The translations under genes and the position numbers were made by a program. From Fusibacter_C sp942493125 (GTDB lineage Bacteria; Bacillota; Clostridia; Peptostreptococcales; Acidaminobacteraceae), in the NCBI GenBank assembly GCA_942493125.1, contig OW818667.1, positions 3,100,001-3,164,000 of the forward strand: a stretch of 64,000 nt of DNA. Direction: 5' to 3'. The notes under the pieces are model-generated. The model saw only the letters and a program-made list of their open reading frames with translations. It was not told the DNA's origin and made no database searches. The first letter of the stretch is position 1, and each line of letters begins with the position of its first letter. Positions 42,346 through 52,097 of this stretch are shown here, piece by piece.

Positions 42346-44289
42346 TTAGTTCTTCTTCTTTTTGCCTTTACCCGGCTTATTTTCCTTCGTAGGTTTGCCA
42401 TCCTCTTTGAACCCTTTTGGTTTCTCAAACGATGAAACGGGGGTATTTTCTAGAGCTTTTAGCATAATGGACTGAAAGATACTAGCGGGGTGGCTACCAC
42501 CAGCCGACTGCATGATCAGATTCGGGCTGAGTGTGTCATAGCCCACCCAAACAGCGGTTACAAGGTCGGGCGTATAACCAACAAACCATGCATCTCGCAC
42601 GCCTTCAAGGCCTTCAAAACCTTCAATAGCAGGCAGCTCTGTCGTTCCAGTTTTTCCAGCGGTAGGCCTTCCCAGTGCAGCACCTTTGCCAGTACCTTCT
42701 TCTATAACACCCATTAACAGGTCAGTCATACCATACGCACTTTCTGGCGACATAACCGTCACGGATTCAGAAATGCCATTAATCAATAAGTTGCCATCAT
42801 TTGTGGTGACTTTTCTTATTGTGTGGGCTGTATTCATGACGCCCAAATTGGCAAAACTGCTATATGCTTGAGCCATCTGTAGCGGTGATACACCTTCTGT
42901 CATACCGCCAAGCGCTAAACTTAGATTGTGATCGTCTTCATGAACCGGTATTCCGGTAGCCTCTAAAAATGCAACACCTTTATCTATCCCTATCTTGTTT
43001 AATAAGGCAACGGCAGGAATATTATACGAATTGATCAGTGCTTGATACATCGATACTTTTCCATGATAGGTGCCGTCGTAATTATGCGGTACGTAACCAT
43101 TGAAATCCGTTTCTTCATCTAAGAGCTCTGAATTTCTATTAAAACCATTTTCTAAAGCAGGGGCATAAACGGCGAGCGGCTTGATGGATGACCCCGGCTG
43201 TCTCTTAAGCGCTGTAGCTCGATTAAACCCGCGATAATAATATTGCCCACGGTTTCCAACCAAACCACGAATAGCGCCAGTAGCTGGATCTATTGAAATC
43301 GCACCACTTTGAATGAGTTCATCACCACTGCTTTCAGGAAACAACGCGTCATTGGCATAAGTATCTTCAATGGCATTTTGAACCACTGGATCCAAGGTCG
43401 TGTAAATATTGATGCCCCCAATTAACACGATGTCCTCACTTATGCCGAGCAAATTGATGGCTTCTTCGATGACTTGATCCACAAAGCTTGGGTACGAGCC
43501 ACTGGTTTCAACGAGGTCTTTCGTCCTTAGCGTAATGTCTGTTGCAACAGCCTGGCTATAGACTTGCTCGTCGATTGTACCTTCTTCGTAAAGTAGCCCT
43601 AATATCAAATTGCGACGTTCCTTTGCCTTCTCCATGTTTTTATAAGGTGAATAGCTCGTTGGTGCTTTGGGCAACGCAGCGAGGAGTGCTGCTTCTTCAA
43701 TTGTCACAGCATCTATATTTTTTCCAAAATACATTTGAGCGGCATCCTGGATGCCCCAGACGCCTTCACCAAAATAGATTTGATTGAGATACAGTTCCAA
43801 TATTTCATCTTTTGTGTATTTGCCTTCAATGCGTAAAGCCGTGATGGCTTCTTTAAACTTTCTCGTATAAGTTTGTTCCGTTGTTAGAAATAAATTCTTT
43901 GATAATTGCTGAGTCACGGTGCTGCCACCCTGTACGATACCGCCCGCTTTTAAGTTAGTAAAAAACGAACGCATAATACCCCGAAGATCGATGCCAGCAT
44001 GATCGTAAAAACGTTTGTCTTCGACGATGAGGATCGCTTCTATAAAATGTTCGGGTATGGTTTCAATGGGTACGGATGTAAATTTCACAGTAGAGCGCTC
44101 TGAAATGACGACGTCATTTTTATCGTATATAATCAACGGTTTTGGCAATGGATTTTCAAGACTACTGATATCCATGCGATAGACGTTCGCTACCATGACC
44201 ATAAAAACGACCACCATAACACCTACAAGTAGACCTCCTGCAATAAGCACGCCTTTAATGATTCGAATTTTACTTTGTGAAAGTCTCAT
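42346..44289 (-). CDS. Class A penicillin-binding protein (PBP1A-like)
   Basis: A 647-aa bifunctional peptidoglycan synthase with one N-terminal membrane anchor (about 11-33). The GT51 glycosyltransferase domain has EDKRFYDHAGIDLRG and GGSTVTQQLSKNLFL. The transpeptidase domain has the serine motif SSIK, then SYN (NSYNIPAVA) and KTGT (AGKTGTTE). The C-terminal tail is Lys-rich and disordered (PGKGKKKKN). I chose the ATG at 44289 behind GGAAGG; an upstream extension would lie in the leader. It builds and cross-links cell wall. Confidence 0.95.
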   Translation of the reverse strand: MRLSQSKIRIIKGVLIAGGLLVGVMVVVFMVMVANVYRMDISSLENPLPKPLIIYDKNDVVISERSTVKFTSVPIETIPEHFIEAILIVEDKRFYDHAGIDLRGIMRSFFTNLKAGGIVQGGSTVTQQLSKNLFLTTEQTYTRKFKEAITALRIEGKYTKDEILELYLNQIYFGEGVWGIQDAAQMYFGKNIDAVTIEEAALLAALPKAPTSYSPYKNMEKAKERRNLILGLLYEEGTIDEQVYSQAVATDITLRTKDLVETSGSYPSFVDQVIEEAINLLGISEDIVLIGGINIYTTLDPVVQNAIEDTYANDALFPESSGDELIQSGAISIDPATGAIRGLVGNRGQYYYRGFNRATALKRQPGSSIKPLAVYAPALENGFNRNSELLDEETDFNGYVPHNYDGTYHGKVSMYQALINSYNIPAVALLNKIGIDKGVAFLEATGIPVHEDDHNLSLALGGMTEGVSPLQMAQAYSSFANLGVMNTAHTIRKVTTNDGNLLINGISESVTVMSPESAYGMTDLLMGVIEEGTGKGAALGRPTAGKTGTTELPAIEGFEGLEGVRDAWFVGYTPDLVTAVWVGYDTLSPNLIMQSAGGSHPASIFQSIMLKALENTPVSSFEKPKGFKEDGKPTKENKPGKGKKKKN

Positions 44290-44480
44290 ATTTATGGCAA
44301 CCTTCCATTTATAATGTACACAATTTCCTAAAAAATAATAAGCAACCACCTCTCCATCTATAGAAGAAATGGTTGCTCGATATACATTTTCAGTATCTTT
44401 AATACCTTAAGTATAACACGAAATCGAACAATAACCTAAACCGCGCTTATTTGAATGGTTACAAACTGAACTTATGCCTA

Positions 44481-44509
44481 TTGATTACAGAACACTACAC
44501 ATGTAAAAT
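44481..44509 (+). promoter_or_regulatory. SigA promoter of the TetR gene at 44555
   Basis: TTGATT (44481-44486) and TAAAAT (44504-44509) with a 17-base spacer, followed 5 bases later by a palindrome. Confidence 0.6.
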
Positions 44510-44514
44510 AAAAC

Positions 44515-44526
44515 TGAACATGTTCA
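44515..44526. promoter_or_regulatory. Operator-like palindrome at the transcription start
   Basis: TGAACATGTTCA is a perfect 12-bp palindrome just after the -10 box, where a bound repressor would block transcription. It is the likely autoregulatory site of the TetR protein. Confidence 0.5.
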
Positions 44527-44554
44527 AACTATTTTCGTTAAGGGGGCGCTTACA

Positions 44555-45124
44555 TTGCAAAATGAGAAGAAATTAAATGATATCGACACAGTGAAAAATC
44601 ACATACTAAACACCACTGTTGATATGCTTGAAAATGGATACGCGTCAGACGTGATGACAATCCGAAAGATTTCTCAAAAGGCAAATGTCTCTGTGGGACT
44701 GATCAATTACCATTTTGGTTCCAAGGCTGAGCTCTTGCTCACTGCTACAAAGCGCGTCATCGATCGGGTAGCGGTTAAAGAGAACGTTCTTTTAATGGAC
44801 ATGAGTTTGCCACCAAATGAAAGGCTTAGAAAGTTTCTAATGGACATGGCGACGATCGTACTAAGATATGATACTTTTAGCAAAATCATGCTTCATCAAG
44901 AAATTCTAAGCAGCAGTTTCTCAACGCCAAGTTACATTTTGGATATTCTAAAGGAAATGAGACCCATGGCATCCGATGAATCCTTGAAATGGTTGTCAAT
45001 CGTTGTAGTGGCGCCACTCCAATACATTTTCCTAAAAAAATCCGGGTTTAAAGCATACATGGGGACAGATGACATCGTCACCCCAGAGTTCATAGATCAG
45101 CATTTGAGTGCATTGGGTTTATAA
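44555..45124 (+). CDS. TetR/AcrR family regulator
   Basis: A 189-aa regulator. The HTH (about residues 15-60) contains VTIRKISQKANVSVGLINYH-type residues and FGSKAELLL. The C-terminal domain is divergent. The start is a TTG (44555) about 10 bases after GGGGG. It is followed by a small membrane protein and a methyltransferase gene on the same strand, which may be its targets. Confidence 0.88.
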   Translation: MQNEKKLNDIDTVKNHILNTTVDMLENGYASDVMTIRKISQKANVSVGLINYHFGSKAELLLTATKRVIDRVAVKENVLLMDMSLPPNERLRKFLMDMATIVLRYDTFSKIMLHQEILSSSFSTPSYILDILKEMRPMASDESLKWLSIVVVAPLQYIFLKKSGFKAYMGTDDIVTPEFIDQHLSALGL

Positions 45125-45159
45125 AAAGAACCTTTACCTAAATAATAAGGAGCGGTAAA

Positions 45160-45360
45160 ATGAAATTACTAATATATGTTATGTCAGCAGCAACTTTACT
45201 CACGTTGTTTTCAACAATTATTTGTGGGTTATGGATAAAAGCCAATCACGTTGTAGAAGCGAGTTCAATCAAATTTCATGCGACGATAGGCATACTATCT
45301 GCTGTATTGACCGTGATTTTAATCATTGTCATCATGGTTGCTTTAAAAGGAAAGCTATAA
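45160..45360 (+). CDS. Small two-helix membrane protein
   Basis: A 66-aa protein consisting almost entirely of two membrane helices (about 3-25 and 40-62) joined by a short loop with FHATIG. AAGGAG lies 9 bases before the ATG. It lies 35 bases after the TetR gene, probably in the same transcript. Function unknown. Confidence 0.7.
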   Translation: MKLLIYVMSAATLLTLFSTIICGLWIKANHVVEASSIKFHATIGILSAVLTVILIIVIMVALKGKL

Positions 45361-45457
45361 AGTATAAAATGAATGCATAAGATGTGCATAGAAAGCACAT
45401 AGAAATGCATGAAATATGTATATGAATATAACGAATTCTTACAAGGGGGGCAATAAA

Positions 45458-46348
45458 ATGAATGAGAGCAAGAACTATGACAAGGAACAAATTATGAGTC
45501 AACATTTGAGTCAACTCTTGACTGAAATCATTGAAGGTGACAAAAGGCCGCCACTCTATGAATACACAGGCGAGTTGTTTTGGAATGATCCGCATATTTC
45601 TAAGCAAATGTTAGCGGCACACCTGAACCCAGACCATGATGCGGCTAGCAGAAATCAGCAGGCAATCATAAAAACGGTCAATCACTTATTTGATAGTGGC
45701 ATTCTAAGAGAAGGCATGCGCGTTCTTGATCTCGGTTGCGGGCCAGGACTATATAGCGAGCTAATCCAAGCAAAGGGCGCTAAAGTGGTTGGTCTTGACG
45801 GCTCTGAAAATTCTATTCAGTATGCGAAGGAGAGAAGTGAACGCCTCGGTTTAGGGATTGACTACCGTCACTTGGATTTTTTTGAGATGCCCTTTGAAAA
45901 TGAATTCGATGTCGTATTACAAATCTATGGCGAACTCAATACTTTTTCACCTGAGAATAGGGACCGTTTGCTCGCTTTAATCCATAGAGCTTTAAAGGCT
46001 GATGGGGTTTTTGTATTCGATGTGACGACACGCGCGAATAGAGATCAAGAACGGACGAAACCAAGCTGGTATACCGACGCTTCTGGCTTCTGGAGTGGCG
46101 AACCGCATCTCGTACTTGAACAATCATTTGACTATCCAGAGGCTTCCGCTTGGGTGGATCAATACATCATATTGGACCCTAAAGGCGTTAAAATCATTAG
46201 AAATTGGTTCAATGACCACGATTTAGTGTCAATTAAAGAAGTCATGCAAAATAATGGCTTTCAAATACAGAACTATAGGAGCGACATAACAGGGACTCCG
46301 TATTCAGAAGACAGTATGTGGATTGGCGTCGTTGCAGGAAAAGTTTAG
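45458..46348 (+). CDS. Class I SAM-dependent methyltransferase
   Basis: A 296-aa enzyme. Motif I VLDLGCGPGLYS is near residues 87-98, the acidic SAM position GLDGSENSIQYAKERS follows, and DVVLQIYGELNTFSPENRD is the motif IV region. The C-terminal region is longer than in minimal methyltransferases. I chose the ATG at 45458 behind AAGGGGGG; the upstream in-frame start lacks a site. Substrate unknown. Confidence 0.88.
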   Translation: MNESKNYDKEQIMSQHLSQLLTEIIEGDKRPPLYEYTGELFWNDPHISKQMLAAHLNPDHDAASRNQQAIIKTVNHLFDSGILREGMRVLDLGCGPGLYSELIQAKGAKVVGLDGSENSIQYAKERSERLGLGIDYRHLDFFEMPFENEFDVVLQIYGELNTFSPENRDRLLALIHRALKADGVFVFDVTTRANRDQERTKPSWYTDASGFWSGEPHLVLEQSFDYPEASAWVDQYIILDPKGVKIIRNWFNDHDLVSIKEVMQNNGFQIQNYRSDITGTPYSEDSMWIGVVAGKV

Positions 46349-46431
46349 TTATTTATGAGAACAGGTGGTTGAATGCCTCTTCATATGGGAAAGTATAAAC
46401 TAATAATTAGAGTAACTGTTATGGGAGGCAT

Positions 46432-47421
46432 ATGTCATTTAAGCTAATAAATAAACCAGAGCTATTTCAAGGCAATCTCCAGAAAAAAGATTATTTCGAA
46501 GGTTGGTATTTTAAACATGTTACCATGGACTGCAAAAATACTATATCATTTATACCAGGGATCAGCTTAGATGGTGAAGATAGTCACTGCTTCGTACAAG
46601 TGATCATGTCACCGGACATAAAAACCTACTATTTCAGATATCCACTGGATGCGTTCAGTACGACAAATGAACCTTTTTCGGTGACCATAGGTGAGAGCTA
46701 CTTTTCCATGCAAGGCTGTAAAATTGCGCTTGACGATGCAACGCAGGATCCGATGCAGGGAATCTCCATACATGGTGAAATTAGTTACACAGACATTACA
46801 CCCATTGATTCATCGCTAATTATGCCCAATATTATGGGCTTTTTTGCGTACATTCCAAACATGGAGTGCAATCATGGTGTTCTAAGTATGAACCATCAAT
46901 TGGATGGTCATATTCATTTAAGCGAGCAACACTCTGAATATGATCAAAAAACCATGAATTTTACGGGTGGTAAAGGTTATATAGAAAAAGACTGGGGCAC
47001 ATCGTTTCCAAGTGAGTACATCTGGATTCAGGCAAATCACTTTGAAGACGAGACGCATAGTTTTATGTGTAGCATCGCTACCATACCATTTAGGCTCTTT
47101 TCTTTTAGAGGGCTCATCGCAAACCTTCATGTAGATGGGGTAGAATATCGATTTGCCACCTATAATCGCACGAAAGTAAGAAATTTAAATATTGAAGATG
47201 GGCACGTTTCATTTGAACTTGTCAAGGGAGAGGTGATCCTTGCATGTGAAGCGATGCTCACGGAAGAAGGTGAACTTAAAGCCCCTAAAAAAGGTGAAAT
47301 GCAGCGTACGATAAAGGAAGGTCTCAGTGGGGAAGTCAGGCTCACACTCAATCGCCCAGGTAAGCTACCTTTGGTATTAAAAAGCACTTGTGTTAGCATT
47401 GAGATTGTTGCAAAAAAATGA
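46432..47421 (+). CDS. Tocopherol cyclase family protein
   Basis: A 329-aa protein. KKDYFEGWYFKHV near residues 19-31 and GYIEKDWGTSFPSEYIWIQA near 183-202 are the two hallmark blocks of the tocopherol cyclase-like superfamily. The lipocalin-like beta-barrel halves fit the length. Bacterial members outside cyanobacteria are not thought to make tocopherol, so the substrate is unknown but probably hydrophobic. GGGAGG lies 5 bases before the ATG. No related lipid genes adjoin it. Confidence 0.88.
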   Translation: MSFKLINKPELFQGNLQKKDYFEGWYFKHVTMDCKNTISFIPGISLDGEDSHCFVQVIMSPDIKTYYFRYPLDAFSTTNEPFSVTIGESYFSMQGCKIALDDATQDPMQGISIHGEISYTDITPIDSSLIMPNIMGFFAYIPNMECNHGVLSMNHQLDGHIHLSEQHSEYDQKTMNFTGGKGYIEKDWGTSFPSEYIWIQANHFEDETHSFMCSIATIPFRLFSFRGLIANLHVDGVEYRFATYNRTKVRNLNIEDGHVSFELVKGEVILACEAMLTEEGELKAPKKGEMQRTIKEGLSGEVRLTLNRPGKLPLVLKSTCVSIEIVAKK

Positions 47422-47531
47422 ATCGCAATGCGGGATAAAAAAATGATTATGCTGAAATATATAGGCTATATTTAGTTTATGGTCGATAATGTGACAAAGT
47501 GACGAAAAGCAAATGATTACGGGAGGCAAAA

Positions 47532-49505
47532 ATGAATCAATGGACATATATATTTAAAACACTGCTTGTTTATGGATTTGTTTTCTTTCTGTCGTTTTAC
47601 GCAATTAAACTATCACTTGGTTTTAGAATAGATAAAAAATTGAATAGTTGGCGTGTAGGCTTTTTAATTGCATTTGTCGCTTTTGCCACTATTGGCATTG
47701 TTTCTAAATTGGAATTAGTCGGCATTCCAGATGCTAAGTTTTATTTAGCTGGTTTTGTGACCTATTTTTTCGGGGTGTTGCCAGGTGTCGTTGTTTCAAG
47801 CGTGGCAATCATTTCTAAAGTATACTTTGATCACTCTGATCCCTTAGGGTTAGGGGTTATGTTTGCTGTTATTCATTTGATTTACTATGGCATACAGCGA
47901 TTGAAAGTACAGTTTAAGATAAAAGAAACATTTGTTTTTTTCTCGATTTTGTCTCTAATATCGAGCACGTCAGTTCTAATAACTTCAGCATTGTGGTTTG
48001 GTAAGTTGAGTGAATTTGGATTGATGCTTTCCAATTCGATAGTTGCATCTTTATTGGGCATGATTTTTATGGCGGCACTCAGTACAGTGTTTTGTGATGA
48101 GAAGGCGATGTATGCTTCGATAGACGCTTTAAAACGTAGTTATGACGAGCTCCTTAGGACAAAAGATAAAATGGAGTTCTTGGCACTGCATGAAGTACAG
48201 ACTGGTTTTTTCAATATTGAAAAGATCAATCAAGAAATACTTCTATGGTACACTTCCAATCAAAACAAACCGATGCAGCTGCTTCTCTTAGGCATACACA
48301 ATAGAGATGGCCTCAAACAGATGTTAGGGAGCACTTTATTCGATATCGCACATTTTACGGTAGGGGCTGAGGTTAAAAGTTTGGCCGATCATCACTTTGA
48401 AAATGTCTTTTGCAGCTTAGATAAGGGGAAGTACGCTTTATTAATCAAGGGATTTGTAGATCAAGTGGCACTCGATGCAATTATGGATGAGCTCTCAAGA
48501 AAACTGGTCAATGTATTATTGGTACACAATAGTGATGTCAATGTCGCTGTTGAAATAGGTGGCGTCGTGATTGACGATAATAACATGGCGCTTTGCGCAC
48601 CAAATGGCAATTCAGTTGTCCAATGGCTAGATTTGGCAGAATCCGCGTATTTGAAAGTGGTTCTTTTAGGATCAGAGCACTCCAAAAAAATTGTGTGGTT
48701 CGAAAAACATATGTATGAAGAACAAAAGAATCATGCTAAATTGATCAATGCATTGATGACCGCCATCAAAGAGGAACAATTTACGGTTGTTTATCAGCCA
48801 CAGTTCAATAAAACGGGTAAGATCATCGGTGCCGAAGCGTTGGTCAGATGGTATTCTTCGGAGTTCGGAAATGTCGCACCTGACAAATTTATAGAACTTG
48901 CTGAAAGACAAGGCTTTGTCGGTGAAATTGACGCGCAAGTATTAAATAATGTTTGCAGATTTATAAAGGACAAACTGATGTCGTTGCAAGTAGGTTCACA
49001 AGTGATTCCAATCTCGGTCAATGTTTCATTTTTAGAACTCATAAATTTTAGGTTCATAGACCATCTTGTCGATACGTTGAAAGAATATGGCATTGGCAAT
49101 GAATGGTTAAGGCTTGAAGTTACGGAGACGTCAATATCTAGCCAGTACAGTGACGTTATAGAGACCCTGAAAAGGCTGGATGAAAAAGGGTTCTATATTT
49201 ATTTGGATGACTTTGGCACAGGTTATTCTTCGCTGAATCATTTGGGACGAATGCCTGTCAGAAGTATCAAGATAGACAAGAGTTTTATCGATCAGATTTT
49301 AGAGGACTCTAAAATAGGTGAGATTGTTTCAATGGCGATTGATTTTGCAAATCGATTGAATTTAGATGTGGTTGCTGAAGGAGTTGAATTGTTGGAGCAA
49401 GCGGAATGGCTTATTGAAAATAACTGCGAGAAATTTCAGGGTTATTATTTTTCAAGACCTTTATCGCCAGATGCGTTCTTGGATTTGGTTTCAAAGAATA
49501 GTTAA
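47532..49505 (+). CDS. Membrane EAL-domain protein with degenerate GGDEF
   Basis: A 657-aa c-di-GMP protein. The N-terminus (about 1-190) has five to six membrane helices of the 5TM LytS-YhcK-like kind. The middle region (about 215-390) is a GGDEF fold without the GGDEF motif, so no cyclase activity is expected. The EAL domain (about 405-650) keeps AEALVRW, LRLEVTETSI, LDDFGTGYSSL and KIDKSFIDQ, so it should be an active phosphodiesterase. GGGAGG lies 7 bases before the ATG. A bidirectional terminator follows. Confidence 0.92.
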   Translation: MNQWTYIFKTLLVYGFVFFLSFYAIKLSLGFRIDKKLNSWRVGFLIAFVAFATIGIVSKLELVGIPDAKFYLAGFVTYFFGVLPGVVVSSVAIISKVYFDHSDPLGLGVMFAVIHLIYYGIQRLKVQFKIKETFVFFSILSLISSTSVLITSALWFGKLSEFGLMLSNSIVASLLGMIFMAALSTVFCDEKAMYASIDALKRSYDELLRTKDKMEFLALHEVQTGFFNIEKINQEILLWYTSNQNKPMQLLLLGIHNRDGLKQMLGSTLFDIAHFTVGAEVKSLADHHFENVFCSLDKGKYALLIKGFVDQVALDAIMDELSRKLVNVLLVHNSDVNVAVEIGGVVIDDNNMALCAPNGNSVVQWLDLAESAYLKVVLLGSEHSKKIVWFEKHMYEEQKNHAKLINALMTAIKEEQFTVVYQPQFNKTGKIIGAEALVRWYSSEFGNVAPDKFIELAERQGFVGEIDAQVLNNVCRFIKDKLMSLQVGSQVIPISVNVSFLELINFRFIDHLVDTLKEYGIGNEWLRLEVTETSISSQYSDVIETLKRLDEKGFYIYLDDFGTGYSSLNHLGRMPVRSIKIDKSFIDQILEDSKIGEIVSMAIDFANRLNLDVVAEGVELLEQAEWLIENNCEKFQGYYFSRPLSPDAFLDLVSKNS

Positions 49506-49508
49506 TCT

Positions 49509-49538
49509 AAATCCCATGCGATAAGCATGGGATTTTTT
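49509..49538. terminator. Bidirectional terminator
   Basis: AAATCCCATGC (49509-49519), a short loop and GCATGGGATTTTTT form an 11-bp stem. It lies between the EAL gene and a convergent response-regulator gene. Confidence 0.85.
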
Positions 49539-49545
49539 GTTCCAC

Positions 49546-50370
49546 TCACATTTTTCTATAGTACGTGCCAATTTTCATATCTTCAACAAAAATGTGCTGG
49601 ATCAACCAGTCTTTCACAAATAAATTGAGTTTAATCAAATCATGATTGCTCACGGAATCTTGCTTCGCATCAATAAAAACTGTGATTTTTTCTCTGAAGA
49701 AATCATGCTTTTTTTTATGTTCGTCGTATAGGTTATAGCCAATATCACGCTGAAACTGTTCTTCGTTTTCAAAGTGGATGTCAATATAGTCGGATAAAAA
49801 CAGAAGTAACTCGTCATAAAAGTCGTGACCTCGTCCAGCTTTCATGAGTTGATACAATTTTTCGTACTTTTCGATTATATTGCGATGATCTCTGTCGATG
49901 TCTTCTATACCCGTTTCGAAAGCGTCATTCCATTTCAGTTTCACATCTTCAAGTGATTTTGCCATTTGTATGACCTCATTTGATTTAGGTCTTTCACTGT
50001 CACGTAATATTTGTAACACTTTACTTGCGAAAGTCATATCATCAAGAGGTTTAGTGATATAGTCTGTACATCCAAGCGACATAAGTCGACTAATGTATTG
50101 TTTTTCTGTGCGATTCCCAATTACGAATATTGGCAAATGTACACTTTTAGCACCTTTTCTTAAATTTGATATGATAGTATGCACATCAAAATCAAGACTA
50201 TCACTGTCGACAATGATGAGTTGAACATCTGAGTAGATGAAGTTTTTTGAAGCTATAGTCAGCATCTTGGTTCCAATCGTTTGAATATCTATGATGCCAA
50301 ACTGATTAAGTGTTTTTTCAACTTTATATCTCAACACATCTAAGCTAATGAACAATGCAATTTTGGGCAT
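49546..50370 (-). CDS. Response regulator with C-terminal bacteriohemerythrin domain
   Basis: A 274-aa fusion. The N-terminal receiver domain (about 1-120) has the aspartate region LIIVDSDSLDF and the conserved lysine in DYITKPLDD. The C-terminal hemerythrin domain (about 148-270) has WNDAFETGIEDIDRDHRNII, then HFENEEQFQRDIGY and DEHKKKHDFF, supplying the His/Glu/Asp di-iron ligands. I chose the ATG at 50370, 8 bases after AAGGAG; an adjacent GTG is too close. No cognate kinase is next to it. It may link oxygen sensing to phosphorelay signalling. Confidence 0.92.
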   Translation of the reverse strand: MPKIALFISLDVLRYKVEKTLNQFGIIDIQTIGTKMLTIASKNFIYSDVQLIIVDSDSLDFDVHTIISNLRKGAKSVHLPIFVIGNRTEKQYISRLMSLGCTDYITKPLDDMTFASKVLQILRDSERPKSNEVIQMAKSLEDVKLKWNDAFETGIEDIDRDHRNIIEKYEKLYQLMKAGRGHDFYDELLLFLSDYIDIHFENEEQFQRDIGYNLYDEHKKKHDFFREKITVFIDAKQDSVSNHDLIKLNLFVKDWLIQHIFVEDMKIGTYYRKM

Positions 50371-50512
50371 GGGCACTCCTTTTAAATGGATGTCAATTTA
50401 ATAAATATTATTTTACCATGTGTTAGGACTAAATACCTAGAAAATCAGTTGGAAAATAATTAAAGTTATCCATTTTCGCAAAGGGGTATAAAGATTTCAA
50501 AGGAGAATGCTT

Positions 50513-50914
50513 ATGACGATTGATATACTTAAACAATATGGAATTACCTTAGTTGTTTTTTTGGCTATTGATGCAGTGTGGTTATTGTTGATCGCTAAAA
50601 AACTATACAGCAAATACCTAGGTTATATAATGGCTAAGAGCCCAAATTTAGTTGCGGCACTTATCTTCTATTTAATCTTTGTTGCGGGCATGCTTTATTT
50701 TGTAATTGATCCAGCTATAGAAAAGGAAAGTTGGCAACAGGCTCTAGTCGCTGGCATGTTTTTCGGGTTCGTCACATATGCGACTTATGATTTGACCAAC
50801 TTGGCAACGATAAAGGATTGGCCAATCACCATTACTCTAATCGATTTAGCTTGGGGATCATTTGTAACGGCAGCAACTTGCGTCATATCGTATTTTGTCA
50901 TTAAAACCTTTTAA
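50513..50914 (+). CDS. DUF2177 family membrane protein
   Basis: A 133-aa protein with four membrane helices and the DUF2177 pattern: FLAIDAVWLLLIAKKLYSKY, then GMFFGFVTYATYDLTNLATI and LIDLAWGSFV. Function unknown. GGAG lies about 7 bases before the ATG at 50513; another ATG 6 bases upstream is too close to it. Confidence 0.88.
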   Translation: MTIDILKQYGITLVVFLAIDAVWLLLIAKKLYSKYLGYIMAKSPNLVAALIFYLIFVAGMLYFVIDPAIEKESWQQALVAGMFFGFVTYATYDLTNLATIKDWPITITLIDLAWGSFVTAATCVISYFVIKTF

Positions 50915-51017
50915 AAAATAAACGTTTAAAGTTTTGTTGGTGTATAATAGTTGTAATTATATAAAATTATTTTAGAATAATGCAATAACCAAATACATCA
51001 GTGAATCGAGGTAATAC

Positions 51018-52097
51018 ATGGAGACTTTTAACAGATCGTTAGGCGCGAGTGTTAGAACAGATGTGAAACTGTTAGCAATGGAAGCTTTTCAGCATCAACT
51101 GGATATGTCACCCGAATTAAAACGATTCAACTCACCTGAATTTATCGAGAAGAGTATAAGAGATACGGAGTATACAATTCTTTACTTATCTAATGCAATT
51201 AGTGTTACAAGTCCTAAATTGTTTGAAAACTATATCGACTGGTTTATATCGCTGATGGAAAGTATATCTCTACCCATCAGATATTTAAAGGGAAGTATTG
51301 AAAGCATATTTGCTGTTATGAAAAGGCATTATGCACAAACGGACATAAACATCATAGAAAATTATATTATGGTTGCCTATGAAACACTTGAACATCATTC
51401 CCAAATGCAGGTTACACCACAAATAGATGAACATTATTTAAAACCATATCGAGATCAGTACATTGATTTTTTACTTAATGGTAACAGGAATAAAGCCAAC
51501 GAACTCATTCAAGAATTGGTTTCGAGAGACGTTTTGATAACGGACATATATATGGAAATTTTCCATGAAAGTCAACGTGAAATTGGAAGATTGTGGCAGA
51601 CAAATAAAATAACAATAGCAGAAGAACATTATTGTACTGCAGCAACACAACTGATTATGGGTCAACTTTATCCATTGATCTTTGCGACACCTAAAAATGA
51701 TTTGGTTTTTGTAGGCGCTTGTGTCGGTGGCGAATTGCATGAATTAGGTGTTCGAATGGTTTCTGATTTTCTAGAATTAGCTGGATGGAATACATACTAT
51801 TTGGGTGCCAATACGCCGATGAAGAGTATTCTTGAAGCGATTGTAAATAAAAGTGCCAATTTAATTGGTATATCCGTGACGATCTCAATTCATCTGGATG
51901 AGGTCATACAATTAATAGAAATGATTCGTGCAGATAATAGATGCAGGTCAGTAAAAATAATGGTTGGAGGCTATCCATTTATCATTGATGAACAGCTTTG
52001 GAAGACAGTTGGCGCAGATGGCTTTGCGAAAAATGCACGGGATGCGGTTACGAGTGCAAATAAATTAGTTTCTGAGGTGACATATGAAAATGAATGA
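51018..52097 (+). CDS. CarH-like cobalamin-binding (putative B12 photoreceptor) protein
   Basis: A 359-aa soluble protein. The C-terminal cobalamin-binding fold (about 228-345) has E239-L-H241-E-L-G244, the ExHxxG cobalt-ligand motif of CarH/LitR photoreceptors, plus the GWNTYYLGANTP and VGGYPF loops. Before it is a helical cap (about 145-225) with W193 and E203-H204 spaced exactly as the W-x9-EH motif that shields adenosylcobalamin in those photoreceptors. Gln194 replaces the His that follows this Trp in Thermus CarH. There is no MerR DNA-binding domain; residues 1-130 form an unrelated helical region. It overlaps the next gene, a GGDEF protein, by 14 bases. It is probably a light- or B12-sensing input to that cyclase. 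A methionine-synthase-like corrinoid protein is less likely because no methyltransferase partner is present. Confidence 0.85.
   Translation: METFNRSLGASVRTDVKLLAMEAFQHQLDMSPELKRFNSPEFIEKSIRDTEYTILYLSNAISVTSPKLFENYIDWFISLMESISLPIRYLKGSIESIFAVMKRHYAQTDINIIENYIMVAYETLEHHSQMQVTPQIDEHYLKPYRDQYIDFLLNGNRNKANELIQELVSRDVLITDIYMEIFHESQREIGRLWQTNKITIAEEHYCTAATQLIMGQLYPLIFATPKNDLVFVGACVGGELHELGVRMVSDFLELAGWNTYYLGANTPMKSILEAIVNKSANLIGISVTISIHLDEVIQLIEMIRADNRCRSVKIMVGGYPFIIDEQLWKTVGADGFAKNARDAVTSANKLVSEVTYENE

Noticed and set aside
47422..47531. c-di-GMP riboswitch upstream of the EAL gene
   Set aside because: The conserved GEMM sequence and paired stems are not present; the same applies to the leaders at 35882-36017 and 50915-51017.
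23867..50491. Repeated GGGTAT boxes (near 23884, 35930, 41900, 42006, 50486) as SigB-type promoters
   Set aside because: None has a convincing GTTT-type -35 box at 12-15 bases; chance in AT-rich DNA is enough.
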